64,000 nucleotides of DNA, taken from assembly GCF_029868385.1 (NCBI RefSeq), contig NZ_JARWNX010000043.1, positions 62,001-126,000 on the forward strand, written 5' to 3'. Both the position numbers and the translations under genes were made by a program. The notes beneath the pieces were generated by a model. That model saw nothing but the letters and a program-made list of their open reading frames with translations, was not told the origin of the DNA and did not search any database. This document shows positions 34,758-43,885 of this stretch, one piece after another. Origin of the DNA: Nocardia cyriacigeorgica. Lineage in GTDB: Bacteria > Actinomycetota > Actinomycetes > Mycobacteriales > Mycobacteriaceae. Position 1 is the first letter of the stretch; every line of letters starts with the position of its first letter.

Positions 34758-35720
34758 GTGCGTAGAGCAAGAATTGCTGCCGTGGTGCTGGCGTTCGCGG
34801 CGGCACTGATCGGCCCGGCTGTGGTCGAGCCCGCACCCGCGTCGGCGGCCCGCCTGGTCGGCGTCGAGCAGCTCGGCCCCACCCGCTCGGCGGTGTTCGT
34901 GGAATCCGCCGCCATGGGTCGCACCATCCAGGTGCAGGTCCTGCACCCGGCGGGCGGCGGTTCGCGTCCGGCGTACTACCTGCTCGACGGTCTCGATCCC
35001 GGCGTCGGCCAGAGCACCTGGACCAACGCGACCGACGCCGAGCGCTTCTTCCAGGGCCGCAACGTCAATGTCGTCCTGCCGATCGGCGGTCAGGCCAGCT
35101 ACTACACCGATTGGCAGCACGACGATCCCCGCTTCGGCCGGTACAAATGGGAGACCTTCCTGACCCAGGAGCTGCCGCCGATCATCGACGCCCAGTTCAA
35201 CGGCAATGGGGTCAACGGCATCGGCGGTCTGTCCATGGGCGGTAACGCCGCCTACATCCTGGCTGCCCGCCACCCCGCGCTGTACCGCGCCGTCGCCGGT
35301 TACAGCGCCTGCCCCGACACCGCCATGGCGCAGGGCGCGGTGATGTTCTCGATCGCCAACCGCGGCGGCAATCCGCTCAACATGTGGGGCTCGCCCGGCA
35401 GCCCCGCCTGGGCCGAACACGATCCCGCGCTGATGTTGGAACGGCTGCGCGGTAAAACCCTGTTCCTGTCCACCGGCACCGGTATCCCCGGCCCGCACGA
35501 AGCCGAGATCAAGCCGCAGCTGGCGGAGAACATCTTCCTCGGCGGCCCGGTCGAACTCGGCGTCAATCTCTGCACCGTGGCCTTCGAACAGCGGTTGCGC
35601 GCCGCGGGCATCCCGGCCCGCATCGACTACAGCCCCGTCGGCACCCACTCCTGGTCGTACTGGGGCGACATGCTGAAAGCCTCCTGGCCGACGATCGGAG
35701 CGGCCATCGGCGCGGGGTAG
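34758..35720 (+). CDS. Secreted antigen 85-like mycolyltransferase/esterase
   Basis: A 320-residue exported alpha/beta hydrolase. The signal peptide (about 1-30) ends ASA before ARLVGVEQ. The nucleophile elbow GGLSMGGNAA gives Ser159, an oxyanion region LLDGLDPG is present, and the catalytic histidine is in GTHSWSYW near the C-terminus. The layout matches the FbpA/B/C family that transfers mycolic acid from trehalose monomycolate to arabinogalactan or trehalose. AGGAGG lies 4 nt before GTG. Actinomycetes with mycolates carry several paralogues, so the specific acceptor is unknown. Confidence 0.9.
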   Translation: MRRARIAAVVLAFAAALIGPAVVEPAPASAARLVGVEQLGPTRSAVFVESAAMGRTIQVQVLHPAGGGSRPAYYLLDGLDPGVGQSTWTNATDAERFFQGRNVNVVLPIGGQASYYTDWQHDDPRFGRYKWETFLTQELPPIIDAQFNGNGVNGIGGLSMGGNAAYILAARHPALYRAVAGYSACPDTAMAQGAVMFSIANRGGNPLNMWGSPGSPAWAEHDPALMLERLRGKTLFLSTGTGIPGPHEAEIKPQLAENIFLGGPVELGVNLCTVAFEQRLRAAGIPARIDYSPVGTHSWSYWGDMLKASWPTIGAAIGAG

Positions 35721-35734
35721 TCCGAGCCACGGGC

Positions 35735-35740
35735 TACGGT
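35735..35740 (+). promoter_or_regulatory. -10 element of a leaderless ptrB promoter
   Basis: TACGGT lies 7 nt before the ATG at 35748, and supports that ATG over the in-frame GTG at 35739. Confidence 0.5.
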
Positions 35741-35747
35741 GGTGTCC

Positions 35748-37940
35748 ATGGCTCTCGACAGTGGTAGCGGATCGACAACCGATGACCTGGCGGTGACGGC
35801 GCCGATCGCCAAGACGGTGCCCATCGAGCGGGTGCACCACGACGACGTCTTCGTCGATGAATACGAGTGGCTGCGGGACAAGGAGAGCCCGGAGGTCATC
35901 GCCTATCTGGAGGCGGAGAACGCCTACACCGAATCGCAGACCGCACATCTGCGCCCGCTGCGGGACAAGATCTTCGACGAGATCAAGGCCCGGACCCTGG
36001 AGACCGACCTGTCGGTGCCGACTCGGGTCGGCGACTACTGGTACTACTCGCGCAGCTTCGAGGGCAAACAGTACGGCGTGCACTGCCGCTGCCCGATCGA
36101 TGCCACAGCGACTGGTATCGACGCCTGGACTCCGCCGCAGTTGGACGTCGACACCGAGATCCAGGGTGAACAGGTCCTGCTGGACAGCAATGCTCTCGCC
36201 GAAGGCCATGATTTCTTCGCCCTCGGCGCGTTCTCCCTCAGCTACGACGGCAATCTGCTCGCCTACTCGGTCGACACCGCGGGCGATGAACGCTACACAC
36301 TGCGGATCAAGGATCTGCGCACCGGCGAACTGCTCGGTGACGAGATCGCGCGCACCGCGCCGGGCGCCACCTGGTCGCTGGACGGGACGCACGTCTTCTA
36401 TCAGACCGTCGACGAATCCTGGCGTCCCGACACCGTCTGGCGTCACCGTCTCGGCACCGCCACCGACGCCGATGTGAAGGTCTTCCACGAGCCCGACGAG
36501 CGTTATTGGGTGAGCGTCGGCGCGACCCGCTCGGAGAAGTACCTGATGATCTGGGTCGGCTCCAAGATCACCACCGAAGGCTGGGTGCTGGAGTCGGACG
36601 ACCCGGAGGGCGAGTTCCGGGTGCTGCTGCCGCGCCGTGAGGGCGTCGAGTACTCGGCCGAACATGCCGTGGTGGCGGGCGAGGATCGTTTCCTGATCCT
36701 GCACAACGATGTCATCGCCGAGGGCAAGCCGGGCGCGGGTGGTAAAGCGGAGAACTTCGTCCTCGCCGAGGCCCCGGTGGCCGATCCGGCGAATATGACC
36801 GTGCTCATCGATCACCGCGACGATGTGCGGCTCGAAGACGTCGACGCCTTCGCCGGACATCTGGTGCTCAGCTACCGGCGCGAGGCGCTGACCCGCGTGG
36901 CTGTCTGGCCGCTCGGCCCCGACGGCTACGGCGAACTGCGCGAACTCGACTTCGGGTTGGAACTGTTCGCCGCCGGTGTCGGCGCCAGCCCGGAATGGAC
37001 CCAGCCGACGCTGCGGCTGGGCGTCACCTCGTTCATCACGCCCATGCAGGTGTTCGACTATGTGCCCGCCACCGGTGATCTGCTGCTGCGCAAGGAGCAG
37101 CCGGTGCTCGGCGGCTACGACCCGAACGAATACGAGCAGCACCGGGACTGGGCCGTCGCCGAGGACGGCACCCGCATCCCGATCTCGGTGATCAAGCGCA
37201 AGGATCTCGACACCGCGACGCCGAAGCCGCTGCTGCTGTACGGGTACGGCTCGTATGAGGCCAGCATGGACCCGTCGTTCTCGGTATCGCGGTTGTCGCT
37301 GCTGGATCGGGGCATGGTCTTCGCGGTCGCGCATGTGCGTGGCGGCGGTGAGATGGGCAGGCTCTGGTACGAGAACGGTAAGACGCTCACCAAGAAGAAC
37401 ACCTTCACCGATTTCGTGTCCTGCGCCCGGCATCTCATCGATAACGGCACCACCGCCGCCGACCGCATGGTCGCCGACGGCGGCAGCGCCGGTGGTCTGC
37501 TGGTGGGTGCGGTGGCGAATCTGGCGCCGGAGCTGTTCGCGGGCATTCTCGCCAATGTGCCGTTCGTCGACCCGCTCACCTCCATCCTCGATCCGTCGCT
37601 GCCGTTGACCGTCATCGAATGGGACGAATGGGGTAATCCGCTGGCCGACAAGGACGTCTACGACTACATGAAGTCCTATTCGCCCTATGAGAACGTCGAG
37701 GCCAAGGACTATCCGGCCATCCTGGCAATCACCAGCATCAACGACACCCGCGTGCTCTACGTCGAGCCCGCCAAATGGGTGGCCAAGCTGCGCGCCACCA
37801 AGACCGGCGATGCCCCGCTGCTGCTCAAGACCGAGATGAGCGCCGGGCACGGTGGTGTCAGCGGTCGCTACGAGAAGTGGAAGGAAGTGGCGTTCGAGTA
37901 CGCCTGGGTGCTCGACACCGTCGGCCTGGCCGACGCCTGA
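35748..37940 (+). CDS. ptrB: Prolyl-oligopeptidase-family serine peptidase (oligopeptidase B-like)
   Basis: A 730-residue S9A peptidase: an N-terminal beta-propeller with an N-terminal helical cap (VFVDEYEWLRDKESPEVIAYL), and a C-terminal alpha/beta hydrolase domain. The catalytic Ser is in GGSAGGLL, Asp in SINDTRVLY and His in SAGHGGVSGR. No signal peptide, so it is cytosolic and degrades short peptides, in oligopeptidase B enzymes after basic residues. A homologous gene (Rv0781/Rv0782) lies in the same purine neighbourhood of M. tuberculosis, where it is split. Confidence 0.92.
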   Translation: MALDSGSGSTTDDLAVTAPIAKTVPIERVHHDDVFVDEYEWLRDKESPEVIAYLEAENAYTESQTAHLRPLRDKIFDEIKARTLETDLSVPTRVGDYWYYSRSFEGKQYGVHCRCPIDATATGIDAWTPPQLDVDTEIQGEQVLLDSNALAEGHDFFALGAFSLSYDGNLLAYSVDTAGDERYTLRIKDLRTGELLGDEIARTAPGATWSLDGTHVFYQTVDESWRPDTVWRHRLGTATDADVKVFHEPDERYWVSVGATRSEKYLMIWVGSKITTEGWVLESDDPEGEFRVLLPRREGVEYSAEHAVVAGEDRFLILHNDVIAEGKPGAGGKAENFVLAEAPVADPANMTVLIDHRDDVRLEDVDAFAGHLVLSYRREALTRVAVWPLGPDGYGELRELDFGLELFAAGVGASPEWTQPTLRLGVTSFITPMQVFDYVPATGDLLLRKEQPVLGGYDPNEYEQHRDWAVAEDGTRIPISVIKRKDLDTATPKPLLLYGYGSYEASMDPSFSVSRLSLLDRGMVFAVAHVRGGGEMGRLWYENGKTLTKKNTFTDFVSCARHLIDNGTTAADRMVADGGSAGGLLVGAVANLAPELFAGILANVPFVDPLTSILDPSLPLTVIEWDEWGNPLADKDVYDYMKSYSPYENVEAKDYPAILAITSINDTRVLYVEPAKWVAKLRATKTGDAPLLLKTEMSAGHGGVSGRYEKWKEVAFEYAWVLDTVGLADA

Positions 37941-37959
37941 ACAGCGGTTTCAGCCCGGG

Positions 37960-38403
37960 TCACAGCCCGAGCACCTTGGTGAGCAGCGCGGTCAGCTGTT
38001 TGCGCTCATCGAGTGTGAGGGCGGCGAAGGTGCGATCCAGGTGGCCCGGGATCGCCGTCTCGGCGGTGCGCAGGCGGTCGCGGCCGGTCTCGGTGAGGGT
38101 GACGGCATAGGAGCGGCGATCGCGTGGATTGCGTTCGCGGCGAACATATCCGGACCGCTCCAGGCCGTCGCAGATGTTCACCATGACACTGCGGTCGATG
38201 CGCAGTTCCGCGCTCAAGGTCTGCTGTGCGCAGGCGCCCGTCTCGGCCAGCATTTTCAGCACGAGATGTTCACCGACACCGAGGCCGTGTTCGGTCGCGT
38301 GTTCGTCACCGGCGCGGGCCACCGCGGCCGAGGCGCGGCACAGTGCGATATCGAGGCGCTCGGCGGCGAGCTGCGGAAAGTAGGTCGGCTTGGTGTCGGT
38401 CAT
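37960..38403 (-). CDS. MarR-family regulator
   Basis: A 147-residue winged-helix protein with the MarR layout: helical N-terminus, recognition region LSAELRIDRSVMVNICDGLE, and the wing VRRERNPRDRRSYAVTLTETG. It is divergent from a nitroreductase, and a perfect 12-bp palindrome lies in the shared 119-nt region, so it probably controls both. It is convergent with ptrB, 19 nt apart. The ligand is unknown; phenolic or oxidative signals are common for this arrangement. Confidence 0.88.
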   Translation of the reverse strand: MTDTKPTYFPQLAAERLDIALCRASAAVARAGDEHATEHGLGVGEHLVLKMLAETGACAQQTLSAELRIDRSVMVNICDGLERSGYVRRERNPRDRRSYAVTLTETGRDRLRTAETAIPGHLDRTFAALTLDERKQLTALLTKVLGL

Positions 38404-38440
38404 GGTTCCCCGTCGTCGGTTTCCGCGAGTCTAACATTCG

Positions 38441-38452
38441 TCTGTGCACAGA
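38441..38452. promoter_or_regulatory. Palindromic candidate operator between marR and nitroreductase genes
   Basis: TCTGTGCACAGA is a perfect 12-bp palindrome. It lies 6 nt upstream of a TAGACT -10 (38429-38434, minus strand) for the MarR gene. A half-site ATCTGTG recurs at about 38469-38475. Confidence 0.65.
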
Positions 38453-38522
38453 TGATTTGACTAGAGATTATCTGTGGTGAGACAGTTCTGGCACTGTCGC
38501 GTCGAATGCTGAGGAGTGCGCG

Positions 38523-39170
38523 GTGACTTTGGAGCTGACCCCGGACGAACTGCTGTCCACCACGAGGGCGGTGCGCAAACGCCTCGATTTCGATCGGCCG
38601 GTGCCGCGACAGCTGATCGAGGAATGTATCGATCTGGCGACCCAGGCGCCGACCGGGCGCAACCGGCAGCGCTGGCATTTCCTCGTCGTCACCGATCCGC
38701 GGCAGCGCCGCGTGGTGGGCGATATCTTCCGGCGATCGCTGGCCGCCGCGGCCGAGCAGCCGTTGACCCGCGACGACCTGCGCCGCATGCATATCGCACC
38801 GGGTTCGATGCATCGGATCTTCGGCGGCCTCACCTATCTGGCCGACAACATCCATCGCGTTCCGGCGCTGGTGATTCCAGGTGTGGAGGGCCGTACCGAC
38901 AACGCGCCGGTGCAAACCCAGGCCGGTACCTGGGGCTCGATCCTGCCCGCGGTGTGGAGCTTCATGCTCGCCGCCCGCGCTCGTGGGCTCGGCACCGTGT
39001 GGACCAGCGCGCAGGGGCCGCTGGAGCGGGAACTCGCGGCGGTGCTCGGCGTACCGTACGACGAGGTGATGCTCGCGGCGTTCATTCCGCTGGCCTACAC
39101 CATCGGCACCGATTTCAAGCCAGCGGTCCGGGTGCCGCGCGAGCAGGTGCTGCACTGGAACCGCTGGTGA
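38523..39170 (+). CDS. Nitroreductase-family flavoprotein
   Basis: A 215-residue FMN-binding nitroreductase-fold protein. TTRAVRKRLDFDRPVP is the N-terminal FMN contact, QAPTGRNRQRWHF the second, and GLGTVWTS the third. The family reduces nitro, quinone or other electrophiles using NAD(P)H. GTG at 38523 has GAGGAG about 5 nt upstream. It is divergent from a MarR gene, suggesting inducible detoxification. Confidence 0.87.
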   Translation: MTLELTPDELLSTTRAVRKRLDFDRPVPRQLIEECIDLATQAPTGRNRQRWHFLVVTDPRQRRVVGDIFRRSLAAAAEQPLTRDDLRRMHIAPGSMHRIFGGLTYLADNIHRVPALVIPGVEGRTDNAPVQTQAGTWGSILPAVWSFMLAARARGLGTVWTSAQGPLERELAAVLGVPYDEVMLAAFIPLAYTIGTDFKPAVRVPREQVLHWNRW

Positions 39171-39242
39171 CGGCCACGGTTGTTCTTCACGCCGTCATTC
39201 GCGCTGCACGCCGAATACATCTTCCGCTGCCACCGTTGGTTC

Positions 39243-39944
39243 ATGAACGCTGAGCTGATCGTGTCGGTTTCCGGGATTCGGGATACCACCAGGGACGCGG
39301 CGATCGAGTTCGCCGCGGAAATGGATCGGCGTGACGTGCGGCTGTCGCTGCTGGTGGCGCCACGGTTGAAGGGCAAATACCGGCTGGTGAACGATCCGGC
39401 CACGCAGTCCTGGTTGCGTGGTCGGCGGGCCGGGGGCGATGCCATCGTCCTGCACGGCTACGACCAGGCCGCCACCAAGCGCAGGCGCGCGGAGTTCGCG
39501 ACCCTGCCCAAGCATGAGGCGTTGCTGCGGTTGACCGCCGCCGACCGGGTGCTCGAGCAGACCGGGCTGCGGACCCGGTTGTTCGCCGCACCGCGCTGGG
39601 ACGCGTCGGCGGGTGCGCTCGCGGCCCTGCCGCAGGCGGGTTTCCGGCTCGCGCTCGGCTTGACCAGCATGCTCGATCTGGAACGCGATATCGCGCAGAA
39701 GTCCAGGGTGTACGGGATCGGCGAGGGTTTCCGGGCCGAGCCGTGGTGGTGTCGCGCACTGGTGATGGGTGCGGCCCGCACGGCGCGGCGCGGCGGTGTG
39801 CTGCGTCTGGCCATCTCGGGCGCCCAGCTCGATCGTTCCGGTCCGCGGCAGGCCGTCCTCGACGCCGTCGACCTCGCCCTCTATCACGGTGCGGTCAGCG
39901 AGGTGTATCGCTGGGAACCGTTCACCGCGGCGCGGGCGGCATGA
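39243..39944 (+). CDS. DUF2334-type polysaccharide deacetylase-like protein
   Basis: A 233-residue protein of the DUF2334 branch of the polysaccharide deacetylase fold. The N-terminal strand ELIVSVSGI, the GDAIVLHGYDQA segment (histidine at the second metal-site motif, where many relatives read HGYDH), and TRLFAAPRWDASAGAL are visible. Enzymatic activity is uncertain because the usual second histidine of that motif is Gln here. No signal peptide is seen. ATG at 39243 has no clear ribosome binding site; the frame extends upstream to 39180. Confidence 0.65.
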   Translation: MNAELIVSVSGIRDTTRDAAIEFAAEMDRRDVRLSLLVAPRLKGKYRLVNDPATQSWLRGRRAGGDAIVLHGYDQAATKRRRAEFATLPKHEALLRLTAADRVLEQTGLRTRLFAAPRWDASAGALAALPQAGFRLALGLTSMLDLERDIAQKSRVYGIGEGFRAEPWWCRALVMGAARTARRGGVLRLAISGAQLDRSGPRQAVLDAVDLALYHGAVSEVYRWEPFTAARAA

Positions 39945-40141
39945 GGCGTCGCCGCCCCGGTTCGGCGATCGAGGGGCGGCGGCGTCTGCCCGCGTTGTCA
40001 CGATTTGGGTGATGGTTGCGCGTCAATAGCTCGAATTCACCCGATGGCCTCACGGTTTCATGCCACAGTGGTCACGGCGGCGTGATGTCGGCCGCTTCTG
40101 GATTGCTGGATCGGGCAGGACCGAGCGGGCAGGAGGGAGCG

Positions 40142-41560
40142 ATGACCGCGACCACAACGGGCGCCACCGCCACCAAATACATCTCCTGGGTGACGTTGGC
40201 GTTGATGACCACCAGTTCGGTGGCCAGCCTGCGGTCCGCGCCGACCATGGCCGTCTACGGCTTGGCGTGCGTATTCCTCTATCTCGTTCCGGCGCTGCTG
40301 TTCCTGCTGCCGACCTCGTTGGTTGCGGCCGAATTGGCGTCGGGGTGGCAGGGCGGGGTCTACCGGTGGGTGGGTGAGGGTCTGTCGAAGCCGCTCGGAT
40401 TCCTCGCGGTGTGGTGTCAGTTCGCGATGACGATCTTCTACTACCCGAGCCTGTTGGCCTATGTGGCAAGCACTTTCGCTTACATTATCCATCCCTCGCT
40501 CGCCGCCAACGGTGTGTATGTCGCGATCGTCATCATCACCGTCTACTGGGCGGGGGTCTACATCTCCTCGCAGGGCACCAAGACGGTGGCGGGCCTGTCG
40601 AGTATGGGTCTGGTGATCGGCACGTTGATCCCCGGAACCGTGCTCGTGCTGTTGGGGCTGGTGTTCCTGGCGCAGGGCAATCCGTCCGCCGCGCCGATGG
40701 ACGGCGACCATCTGTTACCGGCCTGGGCGGGTCTGGCCAGTCTGGTGCTGATCGTGAACAACTTCCTCAGCTACGCCGGGATGGAAATGAACGCGGTGCA
40801 CGTGTCCAGCCTGCGTAATCCGGGCCGCGAATTCCCCAGGGCGATGTTCATGGCCGCCGGTCTGGTCCTGCTGATCTTCATCCTGCCCGCGCTGGCGATC
40901 AGCTGGGTGGTGCCCGCGGCGAACCTGAGCCTGACCGCCGGTGTGATGCAGGCCTTCGACGGATTCTTCGGGCACTTCGGGATCGACTTCCTGACCCCGA
41001 TCGTCGGTATCGCATTGGTCGCCGCGGCATTGGGCGGCATGCTCACCTGGCTTGCCGGTCCGTCGAAAGGTCTGCTGCTGATCGGGCGCTCCGAGGGCTA
41101 CCTGCCGCCGGTCCTCACCAAGACGAACGCCCATGGCGTACAACAGAACATGCTGGTCGCGCAGGGTGTGTTCACCACATTGATCGCGTTGCTGTACGCG
41201 TTCATCCCGAATGTCTCCAGCGCCTACTGGATTCTGTCGGTGATCACCACGCAGGTGTATCTGATCATGTACGTGCTGATGTTCGCGGCGGCGGTTCGGT
41301 TGCGCCGCAATCAACCCGATCATCCGCGTGGATATCGGGCGCCGGCGCTGATCGGTCTGTGCGTGCTCGGTGCGATGTCGTCGGTGGCGGCGTTCGTCAT
41401 CGGATTCGTGCCGCCCTCGCAGTTCGGCGGCGGCAACACCCTCGTCTATGTACTGATCGTGGGTGGCGGGCTCGGTGTGGTCGGCCTGCTGATTCCCTAT
41501 CTGTTCTACCGATTCCGGCAGGAGAGCTGGAAGATCGCGGCGCCGGAGGTGGCGGCATGA
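40142..41560 (+). CDS. APC-superfamily amino acid permease (glutamate/GABA antiporter-like)
   Basis: A 472-residue membrane protein with about twelve hydrophobic helices and the APC start ATKYISWVTLALMTTSSVASL, followed by PTSLVAAELASGWQGGVYRWV. It resembles the glutamate:GABA antiporter branch (GadC/YjeM-like). AGGAGGGAGCG precedes the ATG at 40142. Its stop overlaps the next gene by 4 nt. The operon also contains a dipeptidase, which fits import and use of amino acids or peptides. Confidence 0.87.
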   Translation: MTATTTGATATKYISWVTLALMTTSSVASLRSAPTMAVYGLACVFLYLVPALLFLLPTSLVAAELASGWQGGVYRWVGEGLSKPLGFLAVWCQFAMTIFYYPSLLAYVASTFAYIIHPSLAANGVYVAIVIITVYWAGVYISSQGTKTVAGLSSMGLVIGTLIPGTVLVLLGLVFLAQGNPSAAPMDGDHLLPAWAGLASLVLIVNNFLSYAGMEMNAVHVSSLRNPGREFPRAMFMAAGLVLLIFILPALAISWVVPAANLSLTAGVMQAFDGFFGHFGIDFLTPIVGIALVAAALGGMLTWLAGPSKGLLLIGRSEGYLPPVLTKTNAHGVQQNMLVAQGVFTTLIALLYAFIPNVSSAYWILSVITTQVYLIMYVLMFAAAVRLRRNQPDHPRGYRAPALIGLCVLGAMSSVAAFVIGFVPPSQFGGGNTLVYVLIVGGGLGVVGLLIPYLFYRFRQESWKIAAPEVAA

Positions 41561-41994
41561 CGACGGGCGACGCGCCCGATCGCAAGCGGCGCATCATCTA
41601 CATCACCACGATCGTGCTGCTGTGTACGTTCGCACTTTTCGGTCTCGCGCAGTTCGACCGCATCCGCGACGACCATCAGGCCGATGTGCTGGCCGAGCAA
41701 CTGCACGATCAGCTGGTCGCGGCGGGCCTGCCCGCGCCCGATCCGCAGATCATCGCGAACTCCCTTGGCCGCGATGGCGGGCTCGTCTGTCAGGACCCGT
41801 CCTCGGCGCTGATCAAGGCCCGCTATCAGCAGTCCATCACCACCGGGGCCGGCGGGCCGGGGCAGCGTCCGGTGATCGGCCCGACCGATATGGTGCGCGC
41901 GGTGGAGCTGGCGATCGCCACCTATTGCCCGGAGCGGCTCGGTGATTATCTGAATCAGGTGGGGGATATGAAGTTCGACGATACGACGAAGTGA
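41557..41994 (+). CDS. Small single-TM exported protein of unknown function
   Basis: A 145-residue protein with a basic N-terminus, a membrane helix or uncleaved signal at about 12-32, and an outward-facing domain holding two cysteines (GGLVCQDPSS and IATYCPERLGDYL) that may form a disulphide. The layout recalls DUF732-like secreted actinobacterial proteins, but the match is weak. Its ATG overlaps the permease stop (ATGA) and it ends 7 nt before the dipeptidase gene, so all three are co-translated. Confidence 0.7.
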   Translation: MTTGDAPDRKRRIIYITTIVLLCTFALFGLAQFDRIRDDHQADVLAEQLHDQLVAAGLPAPDPQIIANSLGRDGGLVCQDPSSALIKARYQQSITTGAGGPGQRPVIGPTDMVRAVELAIATYCPERLGDYLNQVGDMKFDDTTK

Positions 41995-42001
41995 AGGTGC
42001 C

Positions 42002-43360
42002 ATGACCTCCGAGGACGCACGCGTAACCGACCTGCGTAAACGGGTCGCCGAGCAGATGCCGCAGGCGCGGGCCGATCTCGCGCAACTGGTCGCGCTGAAG
42101 TCGGTGGCCGATCCGCGCCAGTTCCCGCCCGAGGAATGCGAACGCGCTGCGCACTGGGTGGCCGACGCGTTCGCCGCGGTCGGTCTCACCAGGGTCGGTC
42201 TGCACGAAACACCCGACGGCAGTAAGGCCGTCATCGCCTCACGCCCCGCACCGCCCGGCGCGCCGACGGTACTGCTGTACTGCCATTACGACGTGCAACC
42301 GCCGCTCGACGACGCGGCCTGGCGAACCCCCGTGTGGGAACTCACCGAAAAGGACGGCCGCTGGTACGGGCGCGGCGCCGCCGACTGCAAGGGCAATATC
42401 GTCATGCATCTGACCGCGCTGCGGGCGCTTGGCACCGATCTGCCGGTGGGGGTCACGCTGGTCGCCGAGGGGTCGGAGGAGCAGGGGACCGGCGGGTTGG
42501 AGCGCTTCGTCGAAGCGAACCCCGATCTGCTGCGGTCGGACGCGATCCTGGTGTGCGACAGCGGGAACTTCGCGGTGGGTGTGCCGACCTTCACCGAGAC
42601 CTTGCGCGGCAACGTCAATGTGGTGGTAACCGTGGAAACCCTTGCCGGGCCGGTGCATTCGGGCATGTTCGGCGGGCCAGCACCCGATGCGCTCGCGGCG
42701 ACGATCAAACTGCTGGATTCACTGCGCGACGAGCACGGCAACACCACCGTCGACGGTCTGGCGAACAACGAGACCTGGGCCGGCGTGCAGTACCCCGAGG
42801 ATCAGTTCCGCACCGACGCCGGGCTGCTCTCCGGGGTCGGGCTGCTCGGCGACGGCACCGTCGCCGATATGTTGTGGGCCCGCCCCGCACTCACCGTGCT
42901 CGGCATCGACGCACCCGATGTGGTCGGTTCCTCCGCCGCGGTCCAGCCGATCGCCCGCGCCCGCCTCAACCTGCGCATCCCGCCGGGCACCGACCCGGAG
43001 AAGGCGCATCAGGCGCTGGTCGCGCACCTGAAAGCCCACACCCCCTGGCAGGCCAAGATCGCCATCGAGCTGGAATCCACCGGCGCTCCCTTCCGTTCCG
43101 GCAGCGGTGGCCCCGCCCGCGCCGCCATGGAATCGGCCCTCGCCACCGCCTACGGCCGCGCCGCCACCACCCAGGGTCAGGGCGGCTCCATCCCGCTGTG
43201 CAACGTCTTCGCCGACACCTACCCCGACGCCGAGATCATGCTGCTCGGCGTCGAGGAACCGCAGTGCCTGATCCACGCCCCCAACGAAAGCGTCGACCCC
43301 ACCGAGATCGAACATCTGGCGCTCGCCGAGGCACTGTTCTTGTCGACGTACTCGAAATAG
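42002..43360 (+). CDS. M20-family dipeptidase
   Basis: A 452-residue M20 metallopeptidase. The metal-site motif LYCHYDVQPP and the GAADCKGNI segment supply His and Asp ligands, EGSEEQGTGGL the bridging glutamates, and APNESVDP the C-terminal histidine region. The dimerisation domain is inserted centrally. It hydrolyses dipeptides or related amides in the cytoplasm. It is the third gene of the permease operon. Confidence 0.9.
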   Translation: MTSEDARVTDLRKRVAEQMPQARADLAQLVALKSVADPRQFPPEECERAAHWVADAFAAVGLTRVGLHETPDGSKAVIASRPAPPGAPTVLLYCHYDVQPPLDDAAWRTPVWELTEKDGRWYGRGAADCKGNIVMHLTALRALGTDLPVGVTLVAEGSEEQGTGGLERFVEANPDLLRSDAILVCDSGNFAVGVPTFTETLRGNVNVVVTVETLAGPVHSGMFGGPAPDALAATIKLLDSLRDEHGNTTVDGLANNETWAGVQYPEDQFRTDAGLLSGVGLLGDGTVADMLWARPALTVLGIDAPDVVGSSAAVQPIARARLNLRIPPGTDPEKAHQALVAHLKAHTPWQAKIAIELESTGAPFRSGSGGPARAAMESALATAYGRAATTQGQGGSIPLCNVFADTYPDAEIMLLGVEEPQCLIHAPNESVDPTEIEHLALAEALFLSTYSK

Positions 43361-43564
43361 CCGTACACATGGCGCGAACTGTTCACTCTCGGTCGAGGAG
43401 CTGGATGGTTCGGCTGCCGACCAAACGATCACAGTATGAGCCCGGCCTACTTGCCGAATGGGTCGGACGAGGCAAGCGGTCGAAACCTGTTGCCTCATAA
43501 CCCCAACTGGGCGAGGAGCCGCTGCCGGGGAGCGGATGGCGGCACGGCGGCGACCAATCACGTA

Positions 43565-43864
43565 TTACGCGGGTGGATGGATCTTCACCGTCCAGCGGGG
43601 GTGGTCTCGGCGCGGCCGGATATCGGTGGCCCGGAAGTCGTATCCGTCCTGTTGGGCGGGCTCCCAGTCGAAGTCGACGGTTTCACCGACGAACACCTCC
43701 CGGAAACCGCCGCTGACCGTCATGGATTCACCCGGCCGCAGACGCGGGAGTTCGCCCGCCCAGAGGTGGCTGTAGTGCGCCCAGCAGCCGCCGGGGGTGT
43801 CGGGGGAGTCGATGACACCCCAGCCTTCGTCGTTGTGCCATTCGGTGACGGTGCCGATGCTCAT
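43565..43864 (-). CDS. Cold-shock-domain-like protein (CspB/Rv0871-like)
   Basis: A 99-residue protein starting GTVTEWHNDEGWGVIDSP, a degenerate cold-shock-domain RNP1 region, followed by GCWAHYSHL and a beta-rich C-terminal extension to IRPRRDHPRW. The classic RNP2 VFVH motif is altered to CWAHY, so nucleic-acid binding is plausible but not certain. It is adjacent to the MBL-fold gene on the same strand (21 nt), probably one operon. Confidence 0.75.
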   Translation of the reverse strand: MSIGTVTEWHNDEGWGVIDSPDTPGGCWAHYSHLWAGELPRLRPGESMTVSGGFREVFVGETVDFDWEPAQQDGYDFRATDIRPRRDHPRWTVKIHPPA

Positions 43865-43885
43865 GGGTCGAGGTTCGTACGGGAA

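Noticed and set aside
34734-37850. Minus-strand open frame of 1038 codons opposite the mycolyltransferase and ptrB genes
   Set aside because: It is a by-product of high third-position GC on the coding strand. Its translation is low-complexity (His/Arg/Gly/Gln-rich) with no family resemblance, and both plus-strand genes have complete catalytic motifs.
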